This document shows positions 63,074-64,000 of a DNA stretch of 64,000 bases, one piece after another. The position numbers and the translations under genes were made by a program. The stretch comes from Cognatiluteimonas weifangensis (lineage in GTDB: Bacteria > Pseudomonadota > Gammaproteobacteria > Xanthomonadales > Xanthomonadaceae). The stretch is from the NCBI RefSeq assembly GCF_003416885.1, contig NZ_QVPD01000002.1, positions 186,001 through 250,000 of the forward strand. The letters run 5' to 3'. Each line of letters opens with the position of its first letter. The first letter of the stretch is position 1. The notes under the pieces are model-generated. The model had not been told where the DNA came from and searched no databases. It saw nothing but the letters and a program-made list of their open reading frames with translations.

Positions 63074-64000
63074 ATGGCCGCACGCATCACTGTCGTCGGC
63101 GCCGGTTTCGCCGGTTTGACCGCACTGCGCACCCTGCGCCGGCAGGCGCCGGACGCCATGCTGACGCTGGTGGCGCCACGCGCGGAGCTGCACTACCTGC
63201 CCGGCACCATCTGGATCCCGTCCGGCAAGCGCAGCCGCGCCGACCTGGTGGTGCCGCTGGATGGCTTCCTGCGCCGCGAACGCATCGCCTTCCAGCGCGC
63301 CCGCGCCACCGGCCTGTCGGCGGACGCGCGCGTGCTGCGCACCGAGGCCGGCGACGTCGCCAACGACGGTCTGGTCATCGCCAGCGGCGCGCGCTTCCTG
63401 CGCAAGCTGCCCGGCATCGAGCACGCGATCATTCCCTGCGAGGGCGTGGAGGCCGGCGAGGCGATCCGCGACCGGCTGGCCGCGCTCGACGCCGGCACCC
63501 TGTGCTTCGGCTTCGGCAGCAATCCGAACGAGCCGATCGCGATGCGCGGCGGCCCGGTGTTCGAGTTCGTGTTCGGCATCGATACGCTGCTGCGCCGGCA
63601 GCGGCGCCGCGACCGGTTCCGGCTGGTGTTCTTCAGCCCCTCGCAAAAACCCGGCCAGCGGCTGGGCGAAAAAGCGGTGGGGATGATCCTCGCCGAAATG
63701 CGCAAGCGCGGCATCGACACCGTGCTCGGCGAGAAACCGCAGCGCTTCGAGGCCGGCGCGGTGCAGCTGGAGCGCAGCCGCATCGACAGCGACCTGACCT
63801 TGTTCATGCCCGGCCTGACCGGGCAGGCGTGGCTGGACGATACCGCGCTGCCGCGCTCGCCCGGCGGCTTCGTGCAGGGCGACGCGCAGTGCCGCGTGCC
63901 CGGCGTCGCCTGCACCTACGTGGCCGGCGACGGCGGCAGTTTCCCGGGCCCCGACTGGCTGCCCAAGCAGGCGCACCAGGCCGACCTGCAGGCCGCCGTC
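63074..64000 (+). CDS. SQR-like FAD/NAD(P)-binding oxidoreductase, cut by window end
   Basis: The first 309 residues of a second pyridine-nucleotide-disulfide-fold flavoprotein. FAD-binding ARITVVGAGFAGLTALRTL is at the start; ELHYLPGTIWIPSGKRSRAD resembles SQR and flavocytochrome c sulfide dehydrogenase. Cysteines are seen in IIPCEG, TLCFGFGSNP and ACTYVAGDGGSFPGPDWLPKQAHQA. It is clearly different from the type-I SQR at 55346. AGGAGG precedes ATG 63074. The 3' end is outside the window. Confidence 0.85.
   Translation, partial: MAARITVVGAGFAGLTALRTLRRQAPDAMLTLVAPRAELHYLPGTIWIPSGKRSRADLVVPLDGFLRRERIAFQRARATGLSADARVLRTEAGDVANDGLVIASGARFLRKLPGIEHAIIPCEGVEAGEAIRDRLAALDAGTLCFGFGSNPNEPIAMRGGPVFEFVFGIDTLLRRQRRRDRFRLVFFSPSQKPGQRLGEKAVGMILAEMRKRGIDTVLGEKPQRFEAGAVQLERSRIDSDLTLFMPGLTGQAWLDDTALPRSPGGFVQGDAQCRVPGVACTYVAGDGGSFPGPDWLPKQAHQADLQAAV

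Overview
The window is very GC-rich (roughly 70%), with densely packed, often overlapping genes and the start-codon preferences of a gammaproteobacterium. Gene content and order (zapA-6S RNA-fthC, rph-rdgB-hemW, gmk-rpoZ-spoT-ridA-recG, mrcA divergent from pilMNOPQ, gltA next to a type-B L31 gene) point to the Xanthomonadales (family Xanthomonadaceae/Lysobacteraceae, a Luteimonas- or Lysobacter-like organism). This is inferred from protein and synteny recall; no search was run.

Layout. 1-1276: 3' end of an rRNA operon (23S, 5S, terminator). 1497-5784 (mostly minus): Y-family polymerase, rpiA, EVE-domain protein, fthC, 6S RNA, zapA and a small coiled-coil protein. 5917-17769: two large cyclic-di-GMP enzymes (a periplasmic-propeller GGDEF-EAL protein and a CHASE-GGDEF protein with a degenerate EAL domain), with ygfB-pepP, a repeat-filled gap and pepQ between them, then a PilZ protein and DUF1631. 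20217-22836 (minus): rph-rdgB-hemW. 22933-30083 (plus): yicC, gmk, rpoZ, spoT, ridA, recG. 30352-35492: L31B, citrate synthase, a conserved unknown, PBP1A. 35722-40679: type IV pilus assembly operon pilMNOPQ. 40839-47934: MoxR ATPase, DUF58, DUF4381, two VWA proteins (the second carrying a TPR part) and BatD. 48095-49414: dicarboxylate/amino-acid:cation symporter. 49437-50010: second repeat-filled gap. 50139-52731: transketolase and 3-methyladenine DNA glycosylase.

52771-64000 is the most coherent accessory block: a reactive-sulfur (sulfide/persulfide) detoxification island. Divergent promoters at 55256-55294 drive, to the left, rhodanese - BigR-type ArsR repressor - persulfide-dioxygenase-like metallo-hydrolase - TauE/SafE sulfite exporter. 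To the right they drive type-I sulfide:quinone oxidoreductase - small DUF2892 membrane protein - RND adaptor and pump - OsmC - thioredoxin 2 - AhpD-like protein - DUF442 phosphatase-like lipoprotein - a second SQR-like flavoprotein that runs off the window. The repressor has two cysteines 66 residues apart, the spacing of the redox pair in BigR. A likely flow is: SQR oxidises sulfide to persulfide, the dioxygenase makes sulfite, rhodanese makes thiosulfate and TauE exports sulfite. The RND pump is the unexplained component.

Two intergenic regions (12499-13388 and 49415-50138) carry related copies of a composite structured repeat: a 28-nt-arm inverted repeat and a 26-nt-arm element enclosing a hairpin in which a base pair has changed on both sides between copies. 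No tRNA, CRISPR array, transposase or prophage gene was seen.
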